64,000 nt of DNA from Alishewanella metallidurans (GTDB taxonomy: Bacteria > Pseudomonadota > Gammaproteobacteria > Enterobacterales > Alteromonadaceae). The number at the start of each line of letters is the position of its first letter. The stretch's first letter is position 1. The notes under the pieces were generated by a model that saw only the letters and a program-made list of their open reading frames with translations, had not been told where the DNA came from and did no database searches. Made by a program: the position numbers and the translations under genes. Positions 33,255 to 41,913 of this stretch are shown one piece after another. The stretch covers positions 682,001 to 746,000 of the forward strand of contig NZ_JALAHQ010000001.1 in NCBI RefSeq assembly GCF_036983985.1. The letters run 5' to 3'.

Positions 33255-34853
33255 TTACTCCTTATGTGCAGCGATAATGGCACTAATTACGGCTTGGGCT
33301 TTGCTGCGTGTTTCATCGGCTTCGGCTTGAGCAACCGAGTCAAATACCACGCCGGCACCCGCTTGAATATACGCGGTGTTATTTGCCACATAGGCTGAGC
33401 GAATAACAATACAGCTATCAAAATCACCATTGCCGGATAAATAGCCAACAGCACCACCGTAGCTGCCGCGGCGTTTACCTTCTACCTGACGAATAAGCTC
33501 GGCAGCTTTAACCTTGGGTGCACCAACTAAGGTGCCCATGTTCATACAGGCTTGATAAGCATGTAGGGCGTCTAGCTCGGGCTTTAATTGGCCGACTACG
33601 CGTGATACCAAATGCATAACGTAAGAGTAACGGTCTACTTTAAGCAGTTCTTTAACGTAGCGACTGCCGGGTACACTAATACGCGCCACGTCGTTACGGG
33701 CTAAATCGACCAGCATTAAGTGCTCAGCTTTTTCCTTGTCATCTTGGCGCAGCTCTAATTCAATACGGCTGTCTAAGTCGCGATCAATACTGCCATCAGC
33801 GGCAAAGCCACGGCGACGCGTACCGGCAATGGGATAAATTTCTACTTGGCGACTTGCTGCGTCAAACTTTAATGCCGACTCTGGCGAGGCGCCAAATAGC
33901 GTAAAAGCGCTATCTTTTAAATAGAACATATAGGGGCTGGGGTTTTGTTGCTTTAGCTTTGCATAGGCGGCCAAAGGGTTAGCGCAGGCCAGAGTGAAGC
34001 AACGTGATGGCACTACCTGAAAAATATCACCGGCGACAATATGCTGCTTTAGTTTTTCGACCTGTTCGACAAAATCAGTATCGCTAATATCGACATGCAC
34101 TTGGCTACTACTTGGCGTGGTAAGTGATGACGCCGGTGTCGCTTTATATAATGGTGTTAGCTGCGGCTGCTGTAACTGCAGCTTTAGCTGCTCTAAGCGT
34201 TTGCCAATAACAAAGCAATTTGTCATTGCTTGCTCGCCACAAAATACATTACCAATTAGCCGACTTTGTTTAGTTTGGTGATCCATCACCAGCAAGGTTT
34301 CAGCTAAATAAAACACGTAATCGGGGCAGTTATTATCGAGGCTTGGCACACTGGGTAAATTTTCAACAGTAGCCACCATGTCGTAACCGATAACGCCGCC
34401 CAAAAAGATGGCAAAGGGCTCGTCACTCTGGCTGTTTAGCTGTTGTTGAATAGCGCGCAGCACACTAAATGGATTTGCAGCTTGTAGCCGAGCATTTTCT
34501 TCTAACAGCAGCGCTGGGCGCTGGTAGGTTAGGTTTAGGCTGTTTTCTGCCAAAGTAACCGTGGCATTGCTACTAAGTTTTTCTGCTAAATAAGGCAGTA
34601 AGCTAGCGCCATTGTCGCTAACAGCAGTAATGCTAACGCTTTGGTCGTTACACTCTATACGCAGCGCGGCATCGATTAGCAGTAAACTTTTTAAATTATC
34701 TTTACTGTCTATCTCAGCCGACTCTAACAACAACGCGTACGGGCTTTGTAAAGTTAGTGCGGCAAAGTTACCTAAGGCATCGCTTTGGTACTCAACTGGC
34801 ATGGCAATACTTGCTACCTCGCCAGGAGAGTCTGTGATATGGCTAAAAATCAT
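33255..34853 (-). CDS. trpE: Anthranilate synthase component I TrpE
   Basis: TrpE converts chorismate to anthranilate and is the feedback-controlled first enzyme. The 532 residues include LLLES at 41-45, the motif that forms the tryptophan-inhibition site in enterobacterial TrpE, followed by the conserved AEIDSKDNLKSLLL. The chorismate-binding domain covers about 255-525 (VPSRCFTLAC, PIAGTRRRG, ERDDKEKAEHLMLVDLARND-like block, GTLVGAPKVKA). AAGGG lies 12 bases before the ATG. Expression is controlled by the leader at 34920-35042. Confidence 0.97.
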   Translation of the reverse strand: MIFSHITDSPGEVASIAMPVEYQSDALGNFAALTLQSPYALLLESAEIDSKDNLKSLLLIDAALRIECNDQSVSITAVSDNGASLLPYLAEKLSSNATVTLAENSLNLTYQRPALLLEENARLQAANPFSVLRAIQQQLNSQSDEPFAIFLGGVIGYDMVATVENLPSVPSLDNNCPDYVFYLAETLLVMDHQTKQSRLIGNVFCGEQAMTNCFVIGKRLEQLKLQLQQPQLTPLYKATPASSLTTPSSSQVHVDISDTDFVEQVEKLKQHIVAGDIFQVVPSRCFTLACANPLAAYAKLKQQNPSPYMFYLKDSAFTLFGASPESALKFDAASRQVEIYPIAGTRRRGFAADGSIDRDLDSRIELELRQDDKEKAEHLMLVDLARNDVARISVPGSRYVKELLKVDRYSYVMHLVSRVVGQLKPELDALHAYQACMNMGTLVGAPKVKAAELIRQVEGKRRGSYGGAVGYLSGNGDFDSCIVIRSAYVANNTAYIQAGAGVVFDSVAQAEADETRSKAQAVISAIIAAHKE

Positions 34854-34919
34854 GTTTAAATTTACCCTTATAATTCAACAATGTTTTGCTTAGCCGGTTC
34901 CAACAATTTTGCGCGCCCA

Positions 34920-35000
34920 TAAAAAAAGCCCGCTTCTTGTGGAAACGGGCTTCGGTAATTAAAGCTAATACAACGCCTACACACGCCCGTTGGGAATGTG
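34920..35000 (-). promoter_or_regulatory. trp attenuator (pause, antiterminator and terminator structures)
   Basis: On the minus strand the terminator hairpin has arms AAGCCCGTTTC and GAAGCGGGCTT (one G-T pair) around CACAA and then seven T (34921-34952). An upstream segment AACGGGC (34985-34991) is exactly complementary to GCCCGTT (34944-34950) of the terminator's left arm and would form the antiterminator. A competing 1:2 stem pairs CACA and CCC with GGG and TGTG (34980-35000), directly after the Trp codons. This is the classical ribosome-stalling attenuation layout. Confidence 0.9.
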
Positions 35001-35042
35001 CCACCACCAATTAGTTACGTTTAGGGTTGTTATAAATTGCAT
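34977..35042 (-). CDS. trpL: trp operon leader peptide TrpL
   Basis: A 21-residue ORF from ATG to TAG encodes MQFITTLNVTNWWWHIPNGRV. Three consecutive TGG codons sit at positions 12-14, just before the 1:2 stem of the attenuator. Shortage of charged tRNA-Trp would stall the ribosome there and free the antiterminator segment. The peptide is not similar to E. coli TrpL except for the Trp run. The ribosome-binding site is weak (AAAGTGAT). Confidence 0.93.
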   Translation of the reverse strand: MQFITTLNVTNWWWHIPNGRV

Positions 35043-35073
35043 TAGCTTTAATCACTTTATATTTGTTGCCTAC

Positions 35074-35103
35074 ATAAAACCGCAAAACCCTAGTAGCCGT
35101 CAA
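35074..35103 (-). promoter_or_regulatory. trpp: trp operon promoter
   Basis: On the minus strand TTGACG (35098-35103) and TTTTAT (35074-35079) are 18 bases apart. Transcription should start near 35067, about 25 bases before trpL. No clear match to the enterobacterial TrpR operator was seen, so attenuation may be the main control. Confidence 0.6.
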
Positions 35104-35215
35104 GTGCTTATTTGCTATAAGTTAAAATTAAAACGTATAAGCTTCTGGATGGCTAATGCCTTGCTTTGCGATATTGCCGCTGTATGCGATAATAACCGGC
35201 TATTTTGAGGTATTA

Positions 35216-36070
35216 ATGAAAATTGATTTACATAGCCACACTCTGTGCTCTGACGGCGTATTATCGCCAGCTGATTTAGTGGCGCGCGCGGTAGAGCGGG
35301 ACGTGAATGCGTTGGCGATTACCGACCATGACACTGTTGCCGGTTTAGCGGCAGCACAGCAAGCTATCGATGAATTGCAGCTACCACTGACGCTGATTAA
35401 TGGCGTAGAAATTTCTACTTCTTGGCAGCAACAAGAAATTCATATTGTCGGTTTAAATATAAACCCACATTGTCCGACGTTGTTATCGCGCTTGGCTATA
35501 CAGCAGCAGCGGCGGTTTGAGCGGGCAGAGGAAATGGCGCGGCGCTTGGCGAAAAATCAGATCCCTGATGTTCTGCCTGCAGTATTAGCACTGGCAAATG
35601 GGGCGGCGGTAACGCGAACGCATTTTGCCCGACATTTGGTTGATATTGGTCAAGCTAGTTCGATGAATAATGTTTTTAAAAAATATTTAGGCCGCGGTAA
35701 AATTGGTTATGTACCCAATAACTGGGTCGATTTTGCTGAAGCTATACAGTGGATCCAAGATGCTAATGGTGTGGCAGTACTGGCGCATCCGTTAAAATAT
35801 AAGCTTAATGGCAAGTGGTTAAGGCGTTTAGTTGAGCAGTTTGCCGAGGCTGGCGGTGATGCGATAGAGGTTATTTCTCCCCAGCAAACGCCTGTGCAAA
35901 AGCGTGAATTATGTGCTCTTGCTCAGTTGCATGGCTTAACGGCATCAGTAGGTTCAGATTTTCATCAGGTTACAACTTGGAATGATTTAGGAAAAAACCT
36001 ATATTTAAGTGACGATGTACCAACGGTTTGGGCTAGTTGGCCGCAAATACCAGCTTCGCCACAAGTGTGA
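35216..36070 (+). CDS. rnm: RNase AM / PHP-domain phosphatase (Rnm, YciV)
   Basis: Rnm (formerly YciV or TrpH) is a 5'-3' exoribonuclease of the PHP family that trims rRNA 5' ends in E. coli; relatives hydrolyse nucleoside 3',5'-bisphosphates. From the ATG at 35216 (GAGG upstream) it has 284 residues. Metal-binding motifs are H6-x-H8 (DLHSHTLCSDG), ITDHDT, NGVEIS and GSDFH. A frame extension to 35156 is rejected. It is divergent from the trp operon, as in E. coli. Confidence 0.93.
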   Translation: MKIDLHSHTLCSDGVLSPADLVARAVERDVNALAITDHDTVAGLAAAQQAIDELQLPLTLINGVEISTSWQQQEIHIVGLNINPHCPTLLSRLAIQQQRRFERAEEMARRLAKNQIPDVLPAVLALANGAAVTRTHFARHLVDIGQASSMNNVFKKYLGRGKIGYVPNNWVDFAEAIQWIQDANGVAVLAHPLKYKLNGKWLRRLVEQFAEAGGDAIEVISPQQTPVQKRELCALAQLHGLTASVGSDFHQVTTWNDLGKNLYLSDDVPTVWASWPQIPASPQV

Positions 36071-36101
36071 TAAGCCCCAGATAATTGAAAGAAGAACAAT
36101 A

Positions 36102-36722
36102 ATGAGCCAATTTTTTCATATTCACCCAGATTCGCCACAACAGCGTTTATTAAAACAAGCGGTGCAAATTATTCAGCAAGGTGGCGTAGTAATCTACCCA
36201 ACCGATAGCGGTTATGCGCTGGGCTGCCACGTGGGTGATAAGGGCGCTATGGAGCGCATTTTACAAATTCGCCAAGTAAGCGGTGACCATAACTTTACCT
36301 TGCTGTGTCGTGATTTAACCGAACTATCGGTATACGCTAAGGTAGAAAATACTGCGTTTCGTTTAATTAAAAACAATACACCAGGCCCTTATACTTTTAT
36401 TTTGCGCGGTACCAAAGAGGTGCCTAAACGCTTGTTAAATGATAAGAAAAAGACAATTGGTTTGCGAATCCCTGAAAATAAAATTGCCTTAGCATTATTA
36501 GAAGAACTCGGTGCACCACTGCTTAGCACCAGCTTAATTTTACCCGGTGAGCGGTTTGCAGAGAGTGATCCTGAAGATATGCGGCTGCGTCTAGAAAAAC
36601 AGGTCGACTTAATTTTACACGGTGGGGTTATTGGCGAAGCGCCAACCACCGTAATTGATTATTCGAACGATGAACCTGTGGTAGTTCGCGAAGGACGCGG
36701 CGACCCAACCCCATTTCTATAA
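36102..36722 (+). CDS. yciO: YciO, Sua5/YciO/YrdC-family protein
   Basis: The 206-residue protein starts MSQFFHIHPDSPQQRLL, almost the E. coli YciO start, which fixes the ATG at 36102 although the frame is open to 36009. The family includes YrdC, which makes threonylcarbamoyl-AMP for tRNA t6A. YciO conserves the fold (YPTDSGYALG, GLRIPEN, STSLILPGE), but its own role is less certain. The upstream ribosome-binding site is weak. Confidence 0.95.
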   Translation: MSQFFHIHPDSPQQRLLKQAVQIIQQGGVVIYPTDSGYALGCHVGDKGAMERILQIRQVSGDHNFTLLCRDLTELSVYAKVENTAFRLIKNNTPGPYTFILRGTKEVPKRLLNDKKKTIGLRIPENKIALALLEELGAPLLSTSLILPGERFAESDPEDMRLRLEKQVDLILHGGVIGEAPTTVIDYSNDEPVVVREGRGDPTPFL

Positions 36723-36743
36723 TGTGGTTAGCCGAAGCATAAA

Positions 36744-37571
36744 ATGTTAGACGACATAGTGGTAGAAAATTTAACCGTACAGCAGCCGCTGCCCTTGGCC
36801 TTTGTTCGTGGTGAGGCGGTGCTGGAACGGCCTGATGATTTATATATTCCGCCCGATGCGTTAGAAATATTACTTGATGCCTTTGAAGGCCCGTTAGACT
36901 TTCTGCTGTATCTTATTCGTAAACACAAATTTGATATTGTTGATTTGCCGATTAATGAAATTACGCTGCAATATATTGAATATATAGATTTAATGCAGGG
37001 TTTAAACTTTGAGCTGGCAGCCGAATATTTAGTAATGGCGGCAATGTTGGCCGAAATTAAATCGCGGCTATTACTACCACGCCATAGTGAAATTATTGAT
37101 GAGGAAGTAGACCCTCGGGCAGAATTGATTCGGCGTCTGCAAGAATACGAAGTGTTTAAACAAGCTGCTACAGAACTTGATTGCTTGCCGCGCGATGAAC
37201 GCGATCATTTTAAAGCCACTGCCGCACTGCCAGATAATTTTTCCCCGCTGATTATTTTACCTGAAGTTGATTTAGCCGAGCTGACCTTAGCGTTAAAAGA
37301 TATTGTAAAACGCGCTAAAGATTTTCAGCATCACCATGTTAAGCGCGAGCATTTATCTACCCGCGAGCGGATGAGCCGGATCTTAGATTTACTTAGCGCC
37401 CATCAGGGTTACTTGACGTTTTCGGCCTGTTTTGATGTTAGCGAAGGCCGGCAAGGGGTAGTAGTAACGTTTTTAGCCATGCTAGAGCTAACTAAAGAAA
37501 AATTAGTCGATATTATTCAGGTCGAAGCCTTTGGGCAAATTCATGTTAAATTGAAACAAGCTGAGGCATAA
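36744..37571 (+). CDS. scpA: Segregation and condensation protein A (ScpA)
   Basis: ScpA is the kleisin that bridges SMC heads. The 275 residues contain the N-terminal kleisin motif AFEGPLDFLLYLIRKHKFDI (about 48-67) after a roughly 40-residue extension, a helical linker, and a C-terminal winged helix (about 205-275, LSAHQGYLTFSACFD). No SMC gene is in the window. Gammaproteobacteria with MukBEF often retain ScpAB. It ends in an overlapping TAATG with scpB. Confidence 0.95.
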   Translation: MLDDIVVENLTVQQPLPLAFVRGEAVLERPDDLYIPPDALEILLDAFEGPLDFLLYLIRKHKFDIVDLPINEITLQYIEYIDLMQGLNFELAAEYLVMAAMLAEIKSRLLLPRHSEIIDEEVDPRAELIRRLQEYEVFKQAATELDCLPRDERDHFKATAALPDNFSPLIILPEVDLAELTLALKDIVKRAKDFQHHHVKREHLSTRERMSRILDLLSAHQGYLTFSACFDVSEGRQGVVVTFLAMLELTKEKLVDIIQVEAFGQIHVKLKQAEA

Positions 37572-38155
37572 TGGCGGCGAAAATTAATGACGCACAGTTA
37601 TTGCAATTGGTTGAAGCGGCGATTTTTGCTGCGGATAAGCCATTAAGTGCAGATGATATGCAAACAACCGTGCTAGATGAGTTTAATGTCAGCAAAAAAC
37701 GCTTAGCCGACACGCTACAGCAATTGCTACAAGATTATGCTGGTCGAGGTATTACGCTAGTTGAAACCGCTTCCGGTTATCGTTTTGTTACCAAACCAGA
37801 ATTAAGTGATTATTTAGCTAAGCTATGGCCAGAACGTTCGCCGCGTTATTCGCGAGCGGTGTTAGAAACGCTATCGCTTATTGCTTATCGTCAGCCTATA
37901 ACCCGTGGCGAAATTGAAGATATTCGTGGCGTATCGGTTAGTAGCCAAATAATCCGCACCTTGCTGGATCGTGGTTGGGTGAAAGTCGTTGGCCATAAAG
38001 AAGTACCCGGTCGACCTGGGCTATACGCGACCACAAAAGAATTTTTAGATTACTTTGGTTTAAAACATTTAAACCAATTACCCCCTTTGCCAGAATTTCA
38101 GACGCTAAGTTTGGATTTGGCTGACACCGTCGTGACGACAGGAGAATTACACTAA
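37571..38155 (+). CDS. scpB: Segregation and condensation protein B (ScpB)
   Basis: ScpB is a dimeric tandem winged-helix protein that binds ScpA. The 194 residues show the two winged helices (about 8-85 and 95-165), with the conserved LETLSLIAYRQPITRGEIED, RGVSVSSQIIRTLLDRGWV and PGRPGLYATT. Start and stop overlap scpA and rluB by one base each. Confidence 0.96.
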   Translation: MAAKINDAQLLQLVEAAIFAADKPLSADDMQTTVLDEFNVSKKRLADTLQQLLQDYAGRGITLVETASGYRFVTKPELSDYLAKLWPERSPRYSRAVLETLSLIAYRQPITRGEIEDIRGVSVSSQIIRTLLDRGWVKVVGHKEVPGRPGLYATTKEFLDYFGLKHLNQLPPLPEFQTLSLDLADTVVTTGELH

Positions 38156-39165
38156 TGAGTGATAAAGCAGGTAGTGAAAAACTACAAAAAGTATTAGCCC
38201 GTGCCGGCGTGGGTTCGCGCCGTGAAATGGAAGACTGGATCAGCGGTGGTCGCGTCACCGTTGACGGTAAACCTGCGGTATTAGGTGATCGGGTTGGTTT
38301 GAAACAACAAATTCGCGTTGATGGCCATCCGGTACAGATAGCCAGCACAGAAGAGCAAATTTGCCGAGTACTAGCCTACCATAAACCTGAGGGTGAAATT
38401 TGTTCACGCACCGATCCTGAAGGTCGGCCAACCGTGTTTTCGCGCCTACCTAATATTAAAGGCGCACGCTGGATAGCTATCGGCCGCTTAGATATAAATA
38501 CCTCGGGTTTATTGTTATTTACCACCGATGGTGAATTAGCTAACCGTTTAATGCATCCTAAGTTTGAAGTAGAACGTGAATATGCCGTGCGCGTATTTGG
38601 CGAAGTTAACGATGCCATGGTACAGCGGCTGCGCCTTGGCGTTGAGTTAGAAGATGGTAAAGCTAATTTCAAAAAAGTTAAAGCACTACCAGGTGAAGGC
38701 ATTAACCGTTGGTTTCATGTGGTGTTAACCGAAGGCCGTAACCGCGAAGTACGACGGATGTGGGAATCGCAGGGCGCGGTAGTTAGCCGGTTAATTCGTA
38801 TCCGCTATGGTGATTTATTGCTACCAAAACATTTACCTGCCGGTGGTTATGCCGAATATGCACTGGAAGACGTAAACTATTTACGCAAACTCGTTAGCAT
38901 GCCATTAGAAGTAGCCAGCTTAGTGAAAGATGAAGACCGAGTAGAGCGACGTCGGCGCATGGCCAGCATGAAACGCGCGGTACGTAAGCACGATATCGCC
39001 GCGAAAACACCTGAGCGCACGCCAAAAGAGCGTAAACCAAGTGAAGCCAGGCCGGCTAAGCCAGACGCCGCCAAACCAGCAGGGCGCAGAGGCCCGGCCA
39101 AGCCCAAAGGTAAGCCGGTACGGCAACCTAATGGTAAAAAGCCCAGCCGCGAAGGCAGAGGTTAA
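38155..39165 (+). CDS. rluB: 23S rRNA pseudouridine(2605) synthase RluB
   Basis: RluB makes pseudouridine 2605 (E. coli numbering) in 23S rRNA. The 336 residues comprise an S4 RNA-binding domain (about 8-67), the RsuA-type synthase domain with catalytic D113 in GRLDINTSG, and a C-terminal tail (about 258-336) that is very rich in Lys, Arg and Pro and probably disordered. The scpA-scpB-rluB order is widespread. A strong terminator follows. Confidence 0.96.
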   Translation: MSDKAGSEKLQKVLARAGVGSRREMEDWISGGRVTVDGKPAVLGDRVGLKQQIRVDGHPVQIASTEEQICRVLAYHKPEGEICSRTDPEGRPTVFSRLPNIKGARWIAIGRLDINTSGLLLFTTDGELANRLMHPKFEVEREYAVRVFGEVNDAMVQRLRLGVELEDGKANFKKVKALPGEGINRWFHVVLTEGRNREVRRMWESQGAVVSRLIRIRYGDLLLPKHLPAGGYAEYALEDVNYLRKLVSMPLEVASLVKDEDRVERRRRMASMKRAVRKHDIAAKTPERTPKERKPSEARPAKPDAAKPAGRRGPAKPKGKPVRQPNGKKPSREGRG

Positions 39166-39170
39166 TATCA

Positions 39171-39206
39171 AACAACAAAGGCGCGAAATGCGCCTTTGTT
39201 GTTTTT
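39171..39206. terminator. Terminator after rluB
   Basis: The 14-base arms AACAACAAAGGCGC and GCGCCTTTGTTGTT flank GAAAT; TTT follows. Confidence 0.9.
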
Positions 39207-39364
39207 AAGCATAAATTTATATTGCTTGGGTTAAGTTCAATCCAGGTATTACTGATACTCTATCTTGTGTTTAGTATTTATCTTATTACATTTTTTCGTT
39301 GCAATGGTGTCTTTTGGGTTGCAATAATGTCGACAGCTCAAGGTTGTTAGTAGTAAGGCGATTG

Positions 39365-39844
39365 ATGAGAAAAACAAATATATTTAGAAACCTTAGACCG
39401 GAAAATAAAGTCAGCTTTCTAGTTGGTTGGCGGCAATTGAAACGGCATAGACAAATTTTTGCGTTACTCGTGTTAACTCTCTGGCTAATCAGTCCGATAT
39501 TAGTGATGGTTGGCGGCGATTTTATTAACGTACAACTGATAAATTTTTTTAGCGGGCCAATACTTTTCTACTCTTACGTTACCGTGTTTTCTGTATCGCC
39601 TAATAGTCGGCGTAGTATTGTTAATCAGTTGTCAGTACAAGATGACCGGTTAAGCATTGCCGGTGAGGTTTTACCGGCCAATGTGAAAAAGTTGGTGCTG
39701 GGTAAAGACCCTGACCGTGGCGTTGCTTTTATTCAACTGGCCTGGAATAACGGTGACGAGTGGCAATTTGCAATTGACGAATACCAAGCCGTGGCAGACT
39801 ACCTGGCGCAGCATCTGCCACAGCTTAATGTCGTGTATGAATAG
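39365..39844 (+). CDS. Unrecognised small membrane protein
   Basis: The 159 residues have two adjacent hydrophobic segments (about 31-51 and 58-78) and then a soluble C-terminal domain (about 80-159) with a beta-rich pattern that could be a PH-like (YcxB-type) fold; this is tentative. The ATG at 39365 has TAAGGCG close upstream and is preferred over 39299. It lies alone between the rluB terminator and the convergent membrane-protein gene. Confidence 0.6.
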   Translation: MRKTNIFRNLRPENKVSFLVGWRQLKRHRQIFALLVLTLWLISPILVMVGGDFINVQLINFFSGPILFYSYVTVFSVSPNSRRSIVNQLSVQDDRLSIAGEVLPANVKKLVLGKDPDRGVAFIQLAWNNGDEWQFAIDEYQAVADYLAQHLPQLNVVYE

Positions 39845-39877
39845 TCAATGCACAGTGCTTTTGCGCACCCTTCATAT

Positions 39878-40642
39878 TTAACCCTGTGGTAAAGCCTTGT
39901 TATGCTGCACTTTATATTTGCGTTTGTAATAACCGGTCAGCAATATCAAAGCTGTTAGCCCAAGCACCGGCGCCGCCAGCCAGCTAACCAGTTGCCAATT
40001 TCCCGGTAACAAGTCAGCCAGCATTCTGCGGCCACCAGCGGCGAAAAATGCGGTGTAGACAGCAATACCGCTGCCAATCATGGCGCTAAAGTGTTCAATA
40101 ATCCAAGCGCGTGGTGCTACTTCAGCTTTATAAACATAAAGGCTGATGGTAGTTGCGGTGATAAGACTGACGATAGCGAAAATAATCAGCAGTGGCATAC
40201 CCACAGTTATGCCTTGATAGGCAACATACAGTGCAGTTGGAACCAGCAATAGCACAGGCCCCTGATAAAACCAACGCCGCAGTATAAGGCGATCTGTTTT
40301 GGCACGCAGCACGCCAATGGCATGACGCACAGTGACCCAGGTTAGCAGACTAAGCAGTAGCAAAAATTGCGAAAATGGTACCCGCCATACCAGCATGCGT
40401 TGGATTTGTTCGGCACTCATTTGTCGTCCTGCGGTGTAAATGCCAACAGGGTCGTATAGTCCCATCAGGCTCATTACGATGCCTGAGCTGGCGACGATTA
40501 ACATAATGTAGTAGAACGCTTTGCCAGCGTTGATATGCAGCTTGCTGCCTTTACGGGCAATAACAGGCAGCCAATATAATAGTAAGGCAACAGCGCCTAA
40601 CGCAATGTGCAAATACAGCAATGAAGTGTGAAAAACTGACAT
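39878..40642 (-). CDS. Polytopic membrane protein, possibly DUF2306-like
   Basis: From the ATG at 40642, with a near-perfect AAGGAGG five bases before it, the protein has 254 residues and about seven hydrophobic segments. The start LLYLHIALGAVALLLYWLPV followed by a conserved His-Gly pair (LHINAGKAFYY) resembles DUF2306-type membrane proteins, but the family call is uncertain. It is divergent from the histidine kinase gene, with 128 bases between, so it may be the regulated target of that system. Its Leu codons favour CTG, unlike most of the window. Confidence 0.7.
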   Translation of the reverse strand: MSVFHTSLLYLHIALGAVALLLYWLPVIARKGSKLHINAGKAFYYIMLIVASSGIVMSLMGLYDPVGIYTAGRQMSAEQIQRMLVWRVPFSQFLLLLSLLTWVTVRHAIGVLRAKTDRLILRRWFYQGPVLLLVPTALYVAYQGITVGMPLLIIFAIVSLITATTISLYVYKAEVAPRAWIIEHFSAMIGSGIAVYTAFFAAGGRRMLADLLPGNWQLVSWLAAPVLGLTALILLTGYYKRKYKVQHNKALPQG

Positions 40643-40770
40643 AAAAACCTCCTTGATTAATAGCCACAGCTTACGCGTTGGCAGATGCTGGCACAGGTGC
40701 CGAAAGTCAGGATTTGCAGATATGACTTCTGGCCTATTGCGGATAATTTCTTGTTGCGCATAATGCGCTG

Positions 40771-41913
40771 ATGAAAACAAAAATTGATTTCGCCACTCTG
40801 GCCGGTTTGCTGACCTGGCTGCTGGTGTATGGCATCAGCATTTTTCTGCTGCAAAAAATCCAGGCTGGCCAAAGCCAGTGGCTGGTGCATCTTTTATTTC
40901 TGCTGTACGGCGGCTTGTTTGTCGTGCTAACGCGGGATAATTGCGATTTTGGCCTGCGCGGCCGTTTTGGCCCGCCATTGTTGTGGCTGCAATTGCTTGT
41001 TGCCTTTGCGCTGCTCTGGCTGTTACCAGCGCGCAATTTTGAATTTGTGATAATTCTGACAGTGATCTGGGCGGCGATGTTGCCTTTTGTGATGCGTACC
41101 GCTTTGGCACTGCTATTGGCACTGTCGGTTATCGCGCTCTGGTATTGCATAGTGGCGTGGCAATCTGGCAAAGCGGTGTGGATCACTGCGCTGCTATACG
41201 GTAGCTTTCATTTGTTTGCTGTGCTGGTACAAAGTGCCAGCCGCGATGCCGAAGCGGCCAAAGAAGAGCTGGAGCAAAAGCATCAGCAATTACAGGCAAC
41301 GCAGCAATTGCTGCAAGCGGCTTCCCGCCAAAGCGAACGTACCCGCATTGCCCGCAATTTACATGATGTCGTTGGCCATCATTTAACGGCGCTGACGATT
41401 CAATTGCAGGTTGCCGGCCATTTAACCGATGGTGAAGCCAAGCTGCAGGTAGATAAATGCCACCAATTGGCCAAGTTGTTACTGGCAGATGTACGTGAGG
41501 CGGTAAGTACTATGCGCCAGTTTGCTGATATGGCGTTATTGGATGCACTACAACCTTTGGTGTCGTTATTGCCGGAAAAGCTTGCGGTAACATTGCAGAT
41601 CCCCGCTGATATTATGCTTAACGATTTACAGCAGGCGCAGCATTTACTGTGTATTGTGCAGGAAGTATTAAGCAACAGTTTAAAACACAGTGGTGCCTCT
41701 GAAATTCAGCTCAATGCCACTGTTAACGACGGCAAATTACACCTGACAATCTTTGATAATGGCCGGCTGCCTGCAAGCTGGCAGCCGGGTAACGGCATTA
41801 AAGGCATACAGGAAAGATTGGCTGAATGTGGTGGTAGTTTGACGTTAAGCGCGCGACAACAGGCGATGCAACTTAGCATAACGTTACCATATAAAGAGAG
41901 TGACAATGCATAG
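40771..41913 (+). CDS. Sensor histidine kinase, NarL/DesK type (HisKA_3)
   Basis: The 380 residues have about five to six N-terminal membrane helices (about 8-155), a coiled linker (160-190), a HisKA_3 dimerisation domain with phospho-acceptor H198 in IARNLHDVVGHHLTAL, and an ATPase domain (about 290-380) with N-box NSLKHSGASE, DNGRLP and GNGIKGIQERL. The compact polytopic sensor suggests a membrane-state or lipophilic signal, as in DesK; this is inference. Its end overlaps the response-regulator start. Codon choice is CTG-rich. Confidence 0.93.
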   Translation: MKTKIDFATLAGLLTWLLVYGISIFLLQKIQAGQSQWLVHLLFLLYGGLFVVLTRDNCDFGLRGRFGPPLLWLQLLVAFALLWLLPARNFEFVIILTVIWAAMLPFVMRTALALLLALSVIALWYCIVAWQSGKAVWITALLYGSFHLFAVLVQSASRDAEAAKEELEQKHQQLQATQQLLQAASRQSERTRIARNLHDVVGHHLTALTIQLQVAGHLTDGEAKLQVDKCHQLAKLLLADVREAVSTMRQFADMALLDALQPLVSLLPEKLAVTLQIPADIMLNDLQQAQHLLCIVQEVLSNSLKHSGASEIQLNATVNDGKLHLTIFDNGRLPASWQPGNGIKGIQERLAECGGSLTLSARQQAMQLSITLPYKESDNA

